Source of the DNA: Rhodanobacter sp.
GTDB taxonomy: Bacteria; Pseudomonadota; Gammaproteobacteria; Xanthomonadales; Rhodanobacteraceae
Assembly (NCBI GenBank): GCA_004298045.1
Contig: SCRM01000016.1
Coordinates: 371,405 to 435,404, forward strand
Length of the DNA: 64,000 nucleotides
Direction of reading: 5' to 3'
Numbering within the stretch: the stretch's first letter is position 1; every line of letters begins with the position of its first letter. The position numbers were made by a program, and so were the translations under genes. This document shows positions 51,419 through 63,921 of the stretch, piece after piece. The notes under the pieces were generated by a model. The model saw only the letters and a program-made list of their open reading frames with translations. It did not search any database and was not told the DNA's origin.

Positions 51419-52765
51419 CTAGCAGACGATGCCATGGTCATCCCGCACGGCGCCGAGCAGGTCGCGCATGAGTACGGCATCCGGTGCATTGCCCACGCCA
51501 AGCGGAGCCAGCACCCGCAGGGCGGCGTCGATCTGGAGGTTCCAGCCCTGCTCGTCCACGCTTTCCGCAGCAATGGCGCCCACCGCACGCAGTTGCGCGT
51601 GCAGCCGGCCGGCAGTCAACGGCAGGTTCCAGCCAGCCTGGATGCGCGTGCCGCCGAGCAGCTCCCCGAGCGCATCGCGCAATAGATCAACGCCCGTGCC
51701 GGCGGCCGCCGACAACCACACCGCCTGCGGCTTGCCGGTGGCGTCGCGGTCGAGGCGCGGCGCCACCGCGGCGGCCGCTTCGCCATGGCCGGGCAGGAGG
51801 TCGATCTTGTTGAACACCTGCAATTGCGGCACATCGCCGGCACCGATTTCTTCCAGCACCTGATCGACCACCCGCCGCAAGGCCTCGCGCTCGTCGTCGG
51901 CAGCATCGCTGACGTGCAACAGCAGATCGGCGTCGCGCGCTTCGGCCAGCGTGCCGCGGAACGCGGCCACCAGGTCATGCGGCAACTCGCGAATGAAACC
52001 CACGGTGTCGGCCACCACCACGGCGCCGCACGCGAGGTCGTCGAGACGCCGTACCGTGGGGTCAAGCGTGGCAAACAGCTGGTTGGCGGCATACACGCCA
52101 CCGGCGGTCAGCGCGTTGAACAGGGTGGACTTGCCGGCGTTGGTGTAGCCGACCAGCGCCACCCGGGGAACCGTATTGCGCAGCCGCGCGCGGCGCTGCT
52201 GGCCGCGTTGGGTCTGCACCCGATCCAGCCGCTTGGTGAGCTGCTTGACGCGCTCGCCCAGCAGGCGGCGGTCGGTTTCCAGCTGGGTTTCGCCGGGGCC
52301 GCGGTTGCCGATGGCGCCACCGCGCTGGGCATCCAGATGGCTCCACCCACGCACCAGCCGGGTGGCGAGGTGCTTGAGCTGCGCCAGCTCCACTTCAAGC
52401 TGGCCTTCGTGCGAACGCGCCCGCTGCGCGAAGATGTCGAGGATCAAGCCGGAGCGGTCGACCACCCGCGCACTGACGTGCTTTTCGAGGTTGCGCTCCT
52501 GCACCGGCGTGAGCTGGTGGTCGACCAGCACCAGGTCGGCCTGCTGGGCGCGCACCAGCTCGGCCAGTTCATCGGCCTTGCCGCTGCCGATGTAGAAGCC
52601 GGGATTCGGCACCTCGACCCGCGCGGCCAGTTTGCCCACGAGCTCAGCGCCGGCCGAACGGGCCAGCTCGCTGAACTCGGCGGTGCGGCGCGCCAGCTCG
52701 CTGCCGCCGCGCGCATGCGGCAGCACGAGCACGGCGCGCTCGCCTTTCTTTTGACGATCAAACAC
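51419..52765 (-). CDS. hflX: GTPase HflX
   Basis: 448 residues. The N-terminal domain has NPGFYIGSGKADELAELV and the linker GRGPGETQLETDRRLL-like segment (GNRGPGETQLETDRRLLGER). The GTPase motifs are VGYTNAGKSTLFNAL (G1), DPTVRRL, DTVGFIRELPHDLVAAF (G3) and FNKIDLL (G4). It splits stalled 70S ribosomes after heat stress. It lies 72 bp after hfq, in the conserved miaA-hfq-hflX-hflK-hflC order. Confidence 0.95.
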   Translation of the reverse strand: MFDRQKKGERAVLVLPHARGGSELARRTAEFSELARSAGAELVGKLAARVEVPNPGFYIGSGKADELAELVRAQQADLVLVDHQLTPVQERNLEKHVSARVVDRSGLILDIFAQRARSHEGQLEVELAQLKHLATRLVRGWSHLDAQRGGAIGNRGPGETQLETDRRLLGERVKQLTKRLDRVQTQRGQQRRARLRNTVPRVALVGYTNAGKSTLFNALTAGGVYAANQLFATLDPTVRRLDDLACGAVVVADTVGFIRELPHDLVAAFRGTLAEARDADLLLHVSDAADDEREALRRVVDQVLEEIGAGDVPQLQVFNKIDLLPGHGEAAAAVAPRLDRDATGKPQAVWLSAAAGTGVDLLRDALGELLGGTRIQAGWNLPLTAGRLHAQLRAVGAIAAESVDEQGWNLQIDAALRVLAPLGVGNAPDAVLMRDLLGAVRDDHGIVC

Positions 52766-52837
52766 GGTTGGCTGAAACCTCGGTCCAAAATCGGTGGCAC
52801 AACGACACCGCTTGAATGAGGGCAGCGACGCCGCGGA

Positions 52838-53116
52838 TCAAGCCTCGGCAGGCTCGCTCGACGGCTCGCCGTCGACCGGGGCGTCATGGCCCTCATGGCC
52901 ACTGCCGATGCGCACGTTGCGGCTGGGCACCACGGTCGAGATGGCGTGCTTGTAAACCATCTGGCTGACCTGGTTGCGCAGCAGCACCACAAACTGGTCG
53001 AACGACTCGACCGTGCCCTGCAACTTGATGCCGTTGACGAGGTAGATCGCCACCGGCACGCGCTCGCGGCGCAATGCATTGAGGAACGGGTCTTGCAACG
53101 ATTGTCCCTTGGACAT
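52838..53116 (-). CDS. hfq: RNA chaperone Hfq
   Basis: 92 residues. The Sm1 motif is [43 protein letters not shown] and Sm2 is [16 protein letters not shown] short acidic tail follows ([18 protein letters not shown]). It is a hexamer for small RNA-mRNA pairing. It is separated from miaA by 220 bp, a larger gap than usual, which holds a GGGATTCGG repeat. Confidence 0.96.
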   Translation of the reverse strand: MSKGQSLQDPFLNALRRERVPVAIYLVNGIKLQGTVESFDQFVVLLRNQVSQMVYKHAISTVVPSRNVRIGSGHEGHDAPVDGEPSSEPAEA

Positions 53117-53244
53117 TTCTTGTTCTCCCCTGATCGGCTATCCGGGCCGGGGAAAAGACGCCGCTGGCGCCCCGGCCCAACCTGGGCGATGTTACCTGTG
53201 TTCCACGGCGCGAAGGAAGCGGTATTTCATCGAAACGGGACTGA

Positions 53245-53261
53245 GGATTCGGGATTGGGGA
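53245..53261. repeat. GGATTCGGGATTGGGGA repeat unit
   Basis: A single unit of the GGGATTCGG family between miaA and hfq, matching those at 12494 and 24670. The family is intergenic in every case seen here. Confidence 0.55.
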
Positions 53262-53336
53262 TGCTGAAAAGCACGCCTCGGCAAATAGCGACGCATCTGG
53301 GAGCGGGCTTCAGGCCAGCAAGTACGACGCGCTGCA

Positions 53337-54281
53337 TCAACTCCCGAGAAACGGCCCGACAGCCGCCGCAGCGCGTGCCAGCGGCGGCGCCATGTCCGAG
53401 TCGATCACGCGGGCGTCCAGCTCGGCGCGCAGCCAGGTCATTTGCCGCTTGGCGAGTTGGCGGGTGGCAAAGATTGCGCGTTCGCGGAAGGCCTCGCGAC
53501 TGCCCTCGCCCTCCAGCCACGCCCAGCCTTGGCGATAGCCGACGGCGCGGATCGCCGGCAGGTCGGCGTGCAGATCGCCGCGCGCATGCAGCGCGCGCAA
53601 TTCCGACTCGAAACCGGCGGCGAGCATGGCGTCGAAGCGCTGCGCGATGCGCACGCGCAGGCCGTCGCGATCACTTGGCACCAGGGCGAGTTTCAGCACC
53701 CGCCACGGAAAGCGGACGCGCTGCCCTGCGCCGTGCAGGACGCTGAGCGGCTTGCCGGTCAACGCGATGACCTCGAGTGCGCGCTGCACGCGCTGCGCAT
53801 CGTTCGGCCCCAGGCGTGCCGCCGTCGGCGGATCGAGTCGCGCCAGCCGCGCGTGCAGCGCCGGCCAGCCGAGCTGCGCCGCCTCGGTCGCCAGTTGCGC
53901 ACGCACTGCGGGATTCGCGTCGGGCAAAACCGCCAGCCCTTGCTGCAGGGCACGAAAGTACAAACCGGTGCCGCCAACCAGCAACGGCACACGGCCCTGT
54001 GCCGTTGCCGCCGTCATCGCCGCCAGGGCATCGGCGCGGAACTCCGCCGCCGAGTACGGCTGCGCCGGGTCACGAATGTCGATCAAGGCGTGCGGGTGGC
54101 GCGCAAGCGTCGCCGCATCCGGCTTCGCCGCGCCGATATCCAGGCCGCGATAGACCAGCGCGGAGTCGACGCTGATGAGCGCCAGGGGAAAGCGCTCGGC
54201 CAGCGCGCACGCCAGGGCGGTCTTGCCCGAGGCCGTGGGCCCCATCAGGAAAATCGCCGGTGGTCGGGTGTCGATGGACAT
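53337..54281 (-). CDS. miaA: tRNA dimethylallyltransferase MiaA
   Basis: 314 residues. Walker A is GPTASGKT (14-21), then [20 protein letters not shown], the [12 protein letters not shown] and [11 protein letters not shown] words, and the C-terminal [11 protein letters not shown] and [13 protein letters not shown]. It transfers dimethylallyl to A37 of tRNAs reading UNN codons. It heads the miaA-hfq-hflX block. Confidence 0.96.
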   Translation of the reverse strand: MSIDTRPPAIFLMGPTASGKTALACALAERFPLALISVDSALVYRGLDIGAAKPDAATLARHPHALIDIRDPAQPYSAAEFRADALAAMTAATAQGRVPLLVGGTGLYFRALQQGLAVLPDANPAVRAQLATEAAQLGWPALHARLARLDPPTAARLGPNDAQRVQRALEVIALTGKPLSVLHGAGQRVRFPWRVLKLALVPSDRDGLRVRIAQRFDAMLAAGFESELRALHARGDLHADLPAIRAVGYRQGWAWLEGEGSREAFRERAIFATRQLAKRQMTWLRAELDARVIDSDMAPPLARAAAAVGPFLGS

Positions 54282-54504
54282 GCGTGATCGAAGCAGGCGG
54301 GCCGCAAGCGTAGCGCACGGCAGCTGGACAAGTTTTCAGCAATCCGTGCCAAACGCCTGAGTTGCCGGGACGAATCGCCGTTGTCCACAGGCTTGTCCCC
54401 GGCCTTTCCACATCGGCGGTGGACAACTGCCGTCACCGTGCTCCCCGTCGGGCTGAAGCCCACCTCACGGCGGCCAGTCGGGCATCGGGCCGACGGACCA
54501 AAAC

Positions 54505-54535
54505 GCAGAAGGCCGCCATGTCAGCGGCCTTCTGC
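54505..54535 (-). terminator. Terminator hairpin of the S46 peptidase gene
   Basis: GCAGAAGGCCGC (54505-54516) and GCGGCCTTCTGC (54524-54535) form a perfect 12-bp stem with a 7-nt loop. On the minus strand it is followed by a short GTTTTGG. It is 22 bp after the stop. Confidence 0.75.
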
Positions 54536-54557
54536 TGCGTGCGCGCGGGCGCGGCGA

Positions 54558-56720
<2,163 letters not shown>

Positions 56721-56967
56721 GAAAACCTCCGGGTGGGGAACCGCGACGTGCACATGCCGCCGCAACAACTTGCGACTTATGCCTGACTCCGTTCACGCCG
56801 GCATATGCCGCAAGTCACGCTTGGATTCCCGGCCGCCACCCCAAGCCGCATCGCAGCGCGGTTTCCGCCGCCGTCGACGCTGCGCTGCACGACGGCTGCC
56901 CACGGCAGGCGCCCTATAATTTGCGGCGTTCCGCCCGCCGCGCGGGCATGTCCACTGGAAGTCCCCC
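56721..56967. other. 247-bp divergent intergenic region between the S46 gene and tdh
   Basis: It contains the start regions of both flanking genes. CTATAAT at about 56914-56920 is a good candidate -10 box for tdh, with no clear -35. The rest has no coding or repeat signal. Confidence 0.5.
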
Positions 56968-58002
56968 ATGCCGCAAATGATGAAAGCCCTGGTCAAACGC
57001 AAACCCGAACAGGGCATCTGGATGGAAGAGGTGCCGGTGCCGGAAATCGGCCCGAACGAAGTGCTGATCAAGGTGGAAAAAACCGCGATCTGCGGCACCG
57101 ACCTGCACATCTACAAATGGGACGAATGGAGCCAGCGCACGATCAAGCCGGGCACCACCATCGGCCACGAGTTCGTCGGCCGCATCGTGGCCATGGGTGC
57201 CGGCGTCACCGGCTACCACGTCGGCGATCGCGTCTCCGCCGAAGGCCATATCACTTGCGGCCACTGCCGCAACTGCCGCGCCGGGCGTCCGCACCTGTGC
57301 CCGCACGCGTTCGGCATCGGCGTGAACCGCGACGGCGCGTTCGCCGAATTCATCGCCATGCCGGCCACCAACCTGTGGCCGATCCCGGACCAGATCCCAT
57401 CGGAGCTGGCCGCGTTCTTCGACCCCTACGGCAACGCTGCGCACTGCGCGCTGGAGTTCAACCTGATCGGCGAGGACGTGCTGATCGCCGGCGCTGGCCC
57501 GATCGGCGTGATCGCCGCCGGCATCTGCAAGCACGTCGGCGCGCGCAACGTGGTGGTCACCGACGTCAACGACTATCGGCTGAAGCTGGCCGCCGACATG
57601 GGCGCCACGCGCGTGGTCAACGTTGCCCACCAGTCGATCAAGGACGTGGTGAAGGACCTGCACATGGAGGGCTTCGACGTGGGCCTGGAAATGAGCGGCA
57701 ACCCGCGCGCGTTCAACGACATGCTCGACGTGATGTACCACGGCGGCAAGATTGCGATGCTCGGCATCCAGCCCAAGGGCGCCACGGTGGATTGGGACAA
57801 GGTGATCTTCAAGGGCCTCACCATCCAGGGCATCTACGGCCGCAAGATGTTCGAGACCTGGTACAAGATGACGCAGATGGTGCTGACCGGCTTCCCGCTG
57901 CAGAAGGTGCTCACCCACCAGTTGCCGATCGCCGAGTTCCAGAAGGGTTTCGACCTGATGGCCGAGGGCCAGTGCGGCAAGGTGGTCCTGAGCTGGACCT
58001 GA
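56968..58002 (+). CDS. tdh: L-threonine 3-dehydrogenase
   Basis: 344 residues. It is a medium-chain zinc dehydrogenase: the catalytic zinc Cys42 ([12 protein letters not shown]) with His67-Glu68 (IGHEFVG), a structural-zinc loop [15 protein letters not shown] and an NAD-binding [21 protein letters not shown]. The WDEWSQRTI word is specific to threonine dehydrogenase. It oxidises threonine to 2-amino-3-ketobutyrate, the substrate of Kbl, encoded 3.9 kb downstream. An internal ATG at 56980 would match the E. coli start more closely. A CTATAAT lies upstream. Confidence 0.95.
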   Translation: MPQMMKALVKRKPEQGIWMEEVPVPEIGPNEVLIKVEKTAICGTDLHIYKWDEWSQRTIKPGTTIGHEFVGRIVAMGAGVTGYHVGDRVSAEGHITCGHCRNCRAGRPHLCPHAFGIGVNRDGAFAEFIAMPATNLWPIPDQIPSELAAFFDPYGNAAHCALEFNLIGEDVLIAGAGPIGVIAAGICKHVGARNVVVTDVNDYRLKLAADMGATRVVNVAHQSIKDVVKDLHMEGFDVGLEMSGNPRAFNDMLDVMYHGGKIAMLGIQPKGATVDWDKVIFKGLTIQGIYGRKMFETWYKMTQMVLTGFPLQKVLTHQLPIAEFQKGFDLMAEGQCGKVVLSWT

Positions 58003-58118
58003 TGCTGAACGGCGACGGCGGCCGGGCGTCGCCGTCGCAACGCATCGACATGCGACCTACGTAAACTCGCGGCATCCGGCCGCACCTTGTCGAACGGCCG
58101 TCAACCGGGAGTGGTTCC

Positions 58119-61100
58119 ATGACGGACGCGACACCATCACCGACCCACTCGTGGCGCGCCGTGCTTGCCACCCGCCTGCGCGGCCTCGGACGTTCGCGCC
58201 GGGTGCGCCGCTGGAGCGTGGGGATCATCGCGGCGGTCGTCGTGTTCGGGCTGCTCGGCTTCTTTGCGCTGCCACCGATCCTGCGCAGCCAACTGCAGAG
58301 CCGGCTGAGTGCCCTGCTGGATCGGCCGGTCACCATCGCCGCGGTGCACTTCGATCCCTACACGCTGCGGCTGCAGGTCGACCAGCTGCACATCGCCGAC
58401 CGCGACGGCCATTCGCCGTTCGTGGACATCGACCGCGCGGTGGTCAACGCTTCGTGGACGTCGCTGTTCCGCCTGGCACCGGTACTGGACGAGGTGGCGC
58501 TGCGCAAGCCGCGCATCCAGGTGACGCGCACGGCGCCGCAACGCTTCAACTTCTCCGACCTGATCGACAAGTTCACGAAGCAGCCCTCGCCGCCGGATGC
58601 GAAGCCACTGCGTTTCGCCCTGTCGAACATCCAGGTCAGCGACGGCAGCATCACGTTCAACGATGCGGTGACGAAATCCGTGCACCACGTCGACCACCTC
58701 GACCTCGGTATCCCGTTTCTCGCCAACCTGCCGCGCGACACCAACGTGTTCGTGCAGCCGCTGCTGGCGATGACCGTCGACGGCAGCCCGATCCGCATCA
58801 CCGGCCACACCAAGCCGTTTGCATCCACCCGCGAGTCGGTGGTGCAACTCGGCCTCGATGGCGTCGACCTGCCGCGGTACCTCGGCTACCTGCCGACCAC
58901 GCTGCCGTTTGTGCTGCCGCGCGGCACACTGTCCGGCCAGGTGGCGGTGCATTTCGTGCAGGCGCCTGCGGGGCCGCAGGTTCGTCTCGGCGGCGAGCTG
59001 CAACTGGACCGCTTCGCACTGGCCACGCCTGCCGGCACGCCGATCCTCGAACTCGGTCATGCCGCGGTCGCGCTGGACGACGTCGAGCCATTGCGCTCGC
59101 ACTACCACTTCGGCGCCATGCGGCTGGATGCGCCGAGCGTGCATTACGTCCGTGGTCCCCACGGCACTTCCAACTTCGATGCGCTAACCGGCGGCAGTCC
59201 AACGGCAACCCCGGCAAAGATCCCGGCCGCGCCAACGACGGCAAGTCCGGCGACGGATCTGCGGATCGCCTCGATCACGCTGCAAGGCGGCAGTGTCGAC
59301 TACACCGACCGCAGCAGCGGCGGCAAGCCGGCAACGCTCGCACTGACCAACCTGCACGGCACCCTGCAGGGCCTGGCCACGCTGTCCGCCCCGCCGGCAG
59401 CCGTGGATATCCAAGCCACGCTCAACGGCGGTTCACTCGCGGCCAAGGGCAAGCTCGATCTTGCCGCCCACCAGTACGTCGGCAGCCTTGCCGCCACCGG
59501 CGTCGGCATCGCGCCGCTGCAGGGGTTTGCCCCGCCCTTGCTGGCCGCGGACATCGCCTCGGGCACGCTGGACGCCGGCGGTCAATGGCGCGTCGACTGG
59601 AGCCGCGCGACCCAGCTCAATCTGGAAAACGGCACCGCTGCCGTGCACGACCTTGCCTTGCGCAACGGGCAGCAGACCCCGCTGGCGCTGGCCTCGCTGG
59701 AGGCCGGCATCACCGGCTTCGACCTCGCGAAGCAGAGTGCCACGCTTGACCACGTGGCCGTGCGCGGCCTGCGGGTCGATGCGCGACGCAAGGCCGACGG
59801 CACCCTGTCGATGGGGAACCTGATCAAGCCGCAGGCCCCGGCGCACGGGGCTCCCGCCGGGACCCCGTGGCACTGGACGATCGGCCAACTGACGGTGGAC
59901 GCCAGTACGCTGACCGTCGCTGCGGACAACCCCGCCAGGTCACGGCACGCAACCGAAGTGGCTCTGCGCCACGCGCAGCTCGACGGCCTGTCGGACGATT
60001 TCCGCAAGCCGGTCAAGCTTGCGCTCGAGGGCGGTGTCGGCCGCGGCAGCGTGCACGTGGACGGCACCGTCCGCCCCGAACCGCTCACGGCCGCGCTGCG
60101 GGTACGCAGCAGCCGGCTCGACATCGCCGCGTTGAAATCGCTGGTCAGCGTGCCACTGAACGTCACCATCTCCAGCGCGCTGGTGAGCGCCGATGGCCGC
60201 CTGAATTACCGGGCGCGCAGCACCCAGCCGCTGATCGACTGGCGCGGCCGGGTGACGCTCGGCAACGTGCGCGTGCGCGACAAGCTGACCGGGGATGATT
60301 TCCTGCGCTGGAATTCACTCACCGCCGATGGCATGAACGTGCGCATGGGCGACGAGGTACCGCACGTCGCCATCGCCGGCCTCGCGCTGAACGACTTCTA
60401 CGCCCGCGTCATCATCAACGCCGACGGCCACGTGAACCTGCGCGACGTGGTCGCCAACCCGGAGGCGAATCCGGTATCGGTGACGCGCGCCGCGCCGACC
60501 ACCGCCAACGCCCCCGCGCCGGCGGCGCCCACCGCACCGGCTGCCGCGGCGCCCGCAGCCACTCCCGCGGCCGACATCCAGATTGGCAAGATCACGCTCG
60601 CACGCGGGCATCTCAACTACACCGACAACTTCATCAAGCCGAACTACACCGCCGACATCACCAACCTCGACGGTTCGATCGGCAGTTTCGGCACCGCGGG
60701 CGGACCACCGGCCGCGGTGAGCTTGCAGGGGGAGCTGGACAACAACTCGCCGGTGAACATCACCGGCACCATCGATCCGTTGGCACCCGTGGCGGCGCTC
60801 GACATCAAGGGCAAGGCCGACGGGGTCGAGCTGACCCACATGTCGCCGTATTCGGGCAAGTACACCGGCTATCCGATCACCAAGGGTCGCCTCACCGTCG
60901 ACGTGCACTACCAGCTCGACCACGGCAAGCTGACCGCCGACAACCACCTGTTCATCGACCAGCTCACCTTCGGCGACCGCATCGAGGGCCCCGGCATCAG
61001 CCACCTGCCGGTGAAGCTTGCAGTCGCACTGCTCAAGAACTCGCAGGGGCAGATCGACGTGCACGTACCGGTTTCCGGCTCGCTCGACGACCCCCATTTC

Positions 61101-61736
61101 AGTATCGGCGGACTGGTATGGCAGGCGTTCGTGCACCTGATCGGCCGCGCCGTGACCTCACCGTTCCGCCTGCTCGGCGCCGCGTTCGGCGGCAGCGGCG
61201 ACCAGGATCTCGGCCAGGTGGCGTTCGCCCCCGGCAGCGCGGTGCTGGATCCGGCCACGCAAACGCAACTGCAGAAAGTGGTGCGGATGCTGGCGCAGAA
61301 ACCCGCACTCAAGTTGAACATCACCGGGCGCGCGGCGCCGGCGCTCGACGAGGCTGGCCTGCGCAAGGTCACCGTCGACGACCTGATCCGCCAGGAGGCC
61401 GGCGACGCGGCCGGCACCGGCGAACTCTCCGCGGCGCAAACCGACAAATACCTCAAGAAAGCCTACCGCCACGCGAGTTTTCCCAAGCCGCGCGACGCCA
61501 TCGGCCTGACCAAGTCGCAGCCGCCGGACGTGATGCGCAAGCTGCTCGAAGCCAACGTGCCCACCGACACCGATGCCATGCGCCACCTTGCCGAACGGCG
61601 CGCCGATGCGGTGCGCGCGTGGCTGCGCGGCAAGATCGCCGACGACCGCGTGTTCGTGCTGGCGCCAGTGGTGGACACCGGCAAGTCCAAGGACGCGGGC
61701 ACGCCGACGCGGGTCGATCTCGGTCTCACGCAGTGA
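58119..61736 (+). CDS. Giant DUF748 (AsmA-like/YhdP-type) envelope protein
   Basis: 1205 residues. One membrane segment (WSVGIIAAVVVFGLLGFFALP, about 33-53) is followed by a long beta-rich periplasmic part with repeated AsmA-like strands (LSALLDRPVTIAAVHFDPYTLRLQVDQLHI and others) and Ala/Pro/Thr linkers near 370 and 800-825. DUF748 units occur near the N-terminus and around 845-1000 (NYTDNFIKPNYTADITNLDGSI). The last 150 residues (QLQKVVRMLAQKPALKLNITG) look like an OmpA-type or oligomer region. AsmA-like proteins form lipid-transfer bridges across the periplasm. GGGAG precedes ATG 58119. It sits between tdh and kbl on the same strand. Confidence 0.85.
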   Translation: MTDATPSPTHSWRAVLATRLRGLGRSRRVRRWSVGIIAAVVVFGLLGFFALPPILRSQLQSRLSALLDRPVTIAAVHFDPYTLRLQVDQLHIADRDGHSPFVDIDRAVVNASWTSLFRLAPVLDEVALRKPRIQVTRTAPQRFNFSDLIDKFTKQPSPPDAKPLRFALSNIQVSDGSITFNDAVTKSVHHVDHLDLGIPFLANLPRDTNVFVQPLLAMTVDGSPIRITGHTKPFASTRESVVQLGLDGVDLPRYLGYLPTTLPFVLPRGTLSGQVAVHFVQAPAGPQVRLGGELQLDRFALATPAGTPILELGHAAVALDDVEPLRSHYHFGAMRLDAPSVHYVRGPHGTSNFDALTGGSPTATPAKIPAAPTTASPATDLRIASITLQGGSVDYTDRSSGGKPATLALTNLHGTLQGLATLSAPPAAVDIQATLNGGSLAAKGKLDLAAHQYVGSLAATGVGIAPLQGFAPPLLAADIASGTLDAGGQWRVDWSRATQLNLENGTAAVHDLALRNGQQTPLALASLEAGITGFDLAKQSATLDHVAVRGLRVDARRKADGTLSMGNLIKPQAPAHGAPAGTPWHWTIGQLTVDASTLTVAADNPARSRHATEVALRHAQLDGLSDDFRKPVKLALEGGVGRGSVHVDGTVRPEPLTAALRVRSSRLDIAALKSLVSVPLNVTISSALVSADGRLNYRARSTQPLIDWRGRVTLGNVRVRDKLTGDDFLRWNSLTADGMNVRMGDEVPHVAIAGLALNDFYARVIINADGHVNLRDVVANPEANPVSVTRAAPTTANAPAPAAPTAPAAAAPAATPAADIQIGKITLARGHLNYTDNFIKPNYTADITNLDGSIGSFGTAGGPPAAVSLQGELDNNSPVNITGTIDPLAPVAALDIKGKADGVELTHMSPYSGKYTGYPITKGRLTVDVHYQLDHGKLTADNHLFIDQLTFGDRIEGPGISHLPVKLAVALLKNSQGQIDVHVPVSGSLDDPHFSIGGLVWQAFVHLIGRAVTSPFRLLGAAFGGSGDQDLGQVAFAPGSAVLDPATQTQLQKVVRMLAQKPALKLNITGRAAPALDEAGLRKVTVDDLIRQEAGDAAGTGELSAAQTDKYLKKAYRHASFPKPRDAIGLTKSQPPDVMRKLLEANVPTDTDAMRHLAERRADAVRAWLRGKIADDRVFVLAPVVDTGKSKDAGTPTRVDLGLTQ

Positions 61737-61897
61737 ATCGCTGACTGGCCGGCATTCTCCGGGCGCCCGCCGCCTCGACGTCGGCAAACCCCGAATGGCT
61801 GCCATGCAAGGCGGTCCTGTAGCGCCTGCTGCAATGGGTTTTGGATGCGCACACCGAAAGACCGACAATGCACTCCTCTCCCACCCAGGATCCGATC

Positions 61898-63094
61898 ATG
61901 AGCTACCCCGCACAGGCGCGCTTCGCCAGTGAACTCGATGCCATCCGCGAACAAGGCCTGTTCAAGGCCGAACGCGTGATCGTGTCGCCGCAATCGTCCG
62001 AAATCACCCTGGCGGACGGGCGCAAGGTGCTGAACTTCTGTGCCAACAATTACCTGGGCCTTGCCGACCACCCGGCGGTGATCCAGGCGGCGAAAGAAGC
62101 ACTCGACAGCCACGGCTTCGGCATGGCCAGCGTGCGCTTCATCTGTGGCACGCAGGATCTGCACAAGACGCTGGAGGCGCGCATCGCGCACTTCTTCGGC
62201 ACCGATGACGCGATCCTCTACGCCGCCTGCTTCGACGCCAACGGCGGGCTGTTCGAGCCGCTCCTGGGCGAACAGGACGCGATTATTTCCGACGCGCTCA
62301 ACCACGCCTCGATCATTGACGGCATCCGCCTGTGCAAGGCCAAGCGCTACCGCTACGCCAACAGCGACATGGCTGACCTGGAAAAGCAGTTGCAGGCCGC
62401 CGACGCGGCCGGCGCGCGCACCAAGCTGATCTCCACCGATGGCGTGTTCTCGATGGACGGCTTCATTGCCAAGCTGGATGAAATCACCAAACTCGCGGCG
62501 AAATACCACGCGCTGGTGCACATCGACGAAAGCCATTGCACCGGCTTCGTCGGCGCCACCGGCCGCGGCTCGGCCGAGGTCAACGGCGTGATGGACAAGA
62601 TCGACATCTTCACCAGCACGCTTGGCAAGGCGCTGGGCGGCGCGCTCGGTGGCTTCACCACCGGCCGCGCGGAAATCATCGAGATGCTGCGCCAGCGCTC
62701 GCGCCCGTACCTGTTCTCCAACTCGCTCGCGCCGCATCTGGCAGCCGCCGCGATCAAGGTGTTCGACCTCCTGGAATCCGCGGGCGAACTGCGTGAGACG
62801 CTCAACGCCAATACCCGGCATTTCCGCGAAGCCATGACGCGGGCCGGCTTCGACATCAAGCCCGGCGTGCATCCGATCGTGCCGGTGATGATCTACGACG
62901 CGAAGAAGGCGCAGGCGATGGCCAACGCCCTGCTGGACGAAGGCATCTATGTCACCGGGTTCTTCTATCCCGTGGTGCCGCAGGGCCAGGCCCGCATCCG
63001 CACCCAGATGAGCGCGGCGCACACGCGCGCACAACTCGACCGCGCGATCGCCGCGTTCACCAAGATTGGCAAACAGCTCGGCATCATCGCCTAG
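61898..63094 (+). CDS. kbl: 2-amino-3-ketobutyrate coenzyme A ligase (glycine C-acetyltransferase)
   Basis: 398 residues, the same length as E. coli Kbl. The PLP lysine is Lys244 in [14 protein letters not shown], with [32 protein letters not shown] and [18 protein letters not shown]. It cleaves 2-amino-3-ketobutyrate with CoA into glycine and acetyl-CoA, completing threonine catabolism started by Tdh. ATG 61898 has AGGA about 8 bp upstream; earlier ATGs add an unrelated leader. Its stop shares a CTAG with the convergent pseudouridine synthase gene. Confidence 0.96.
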   Translation: MSYPAQARFASELDAIREQGLFKAERVIVSPQSSEITLADGRKVLNFCANNYLGLADHPAVIQAAKEALDSHGFGMASVRFICGTQDLHKTLEARIAHFFGTDDAILYAACFDANGGLFEPLLGEQDAIISDALNHASIIDGIRLCKAKRYRYANSDMADLEKQLQAADAAGARTKLISTDGVFSMDGFIAKLDEITKLAAKYHALVHIDESHCTGFVGATGRGSAEVNGVMDKIDIFTSTLGKALGGALGGFTTGRAEIIEMLRQRSRPYLFSNSLAPHLAAAAIKVFDLLESAGELRETLNANTRHFREAMTRAGFDIKPGVHPIVPVMIYDAKKAQAMANALLDEGIYVTGFFYPVVPQGQARIRTQMSAAHTRAQLDRAIAAFTKIGKQLGIIA

Positions 63095-63840
63095 GCAGTC
63101 GGGCGCCCACCCAAGCGCGCCACCTCGGCAGCATCGAGGTGGCGCCACTGGCCCTTGCCGAGATTGCCCAGCGGCAAATCACCGATTGCCACCCGGATCA
63201 GCCGCAGCACGTCAAAACCGAGCGCCGCGAGCAAGCGCCGGATGTGACGATTGCGACCTTCATCCAGCACGATCTCAATCCAACAATTCTTCTCGCCGCT
63301 GCGTAGCAGCGTGGCGCGTTGGGCGCGCAACCGCTCGCCGGCGTCCACGACGCCGCCTTGCATGGCGGCCAACGCCGCAGCGTCCACCTGGCCAGCCACC
63401 TGTACGCGATAGGTCTTGGCCACGTGCGTCGAAGGCTCCGTGATGCCCGCCGCCCACTCGCTATCGTTGGTCAGAAGCAGCAAACCCTCGCTGGCACGGT
63501 CCAGCCGCCCGACCGGACCCAGCCAGGGCAAGCCGGCCCCTGCCAGCAGGTCGTAGACCGTGGTGCGGTCATGCTCGTCGGCCGCGCTGACCACGCTGCC
63601 GCGCGGCTTGTTGAGCGCGATGTACACCCGGGTGGGTGCGGCCACGGCCACTCCGTCCAGCTCGATGCGCTGATGCGCCGCGTCCGTCGGCATCTCCGGA
63701 TCACGCACCAGCCGGCCATCCACCCGCACGCGACCCGCGCGCACGGCGATTTCGGCCTGACTGCGCGAACACGCGCCAAGCTTGCTCAGCACGCGGGCAA
63801 TGCCGTGGCGGGACGAAGCCGGTTTGGATACTGATGTCAT
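63091..63840 (-). CDS. RsuA/RluB/E/F-family rRNA pseudouridine synthase
   Basis: 249 residues. The S4 RNA-binding domain comes first ([34 protein letters not shown]). The catalytic domain has [15 protein letters not shown], then [16 protein letters not shown] with the catalytic Asp and the closing [26 protein letters not shown]. This is the RsuA branch; RluB, RluE and RluF cannot be told apart by reading, and the short C-terminus favours RsuA or RluE/F. The start is ATG 63840. Stop codons of this gene and kbl share the bases 63091-63094 on opposite strands. Confidence 0.93.
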   Translation of the reverse strand: MTSVSKPASSRHGIARVLSKLGACSRSQAEIAVRAGRVRVDGRLVRDPEMPTDAAHQRIELDGVAVAAPTRVYIALNKPRGSVVSAADEHDRTTVYDLLAGAGLPWLGPVGRLDRASEGLLLLTNDSEWAAGITEPSTHVAKTYRVQVAGQVDAAALAAMQGGVVDAGERLRAQRATLLRSGEKNCWIEIVLDEGRNRHIRRLLAALGFDVLRLIRVAIGDLPLGNLGKGQWRHLDAAEVARLGGRPTA

Positions 63841-63876
63841 GACAAGCCCAAGGATCGACGCAAACCGCACAAAGAA

Positions 63877-63900
63877 AAAGCCCGGCTTGCGCCGGGCTTT
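63877..63900 (-). terminator. Rho-independent terminator of the OmpA-family gene
   Basis: AAAGCCCGGC (63877-63886) and GCCGGGCTTT (63891-63900) with loop TTGC, then CTTTTTCTTT on the minus strand. The loop and stem words match those at 42019-42045. Confidence 0.88.
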
Positions 63901-63921
63901 TCGTCAAGCATGCAACAGCGA

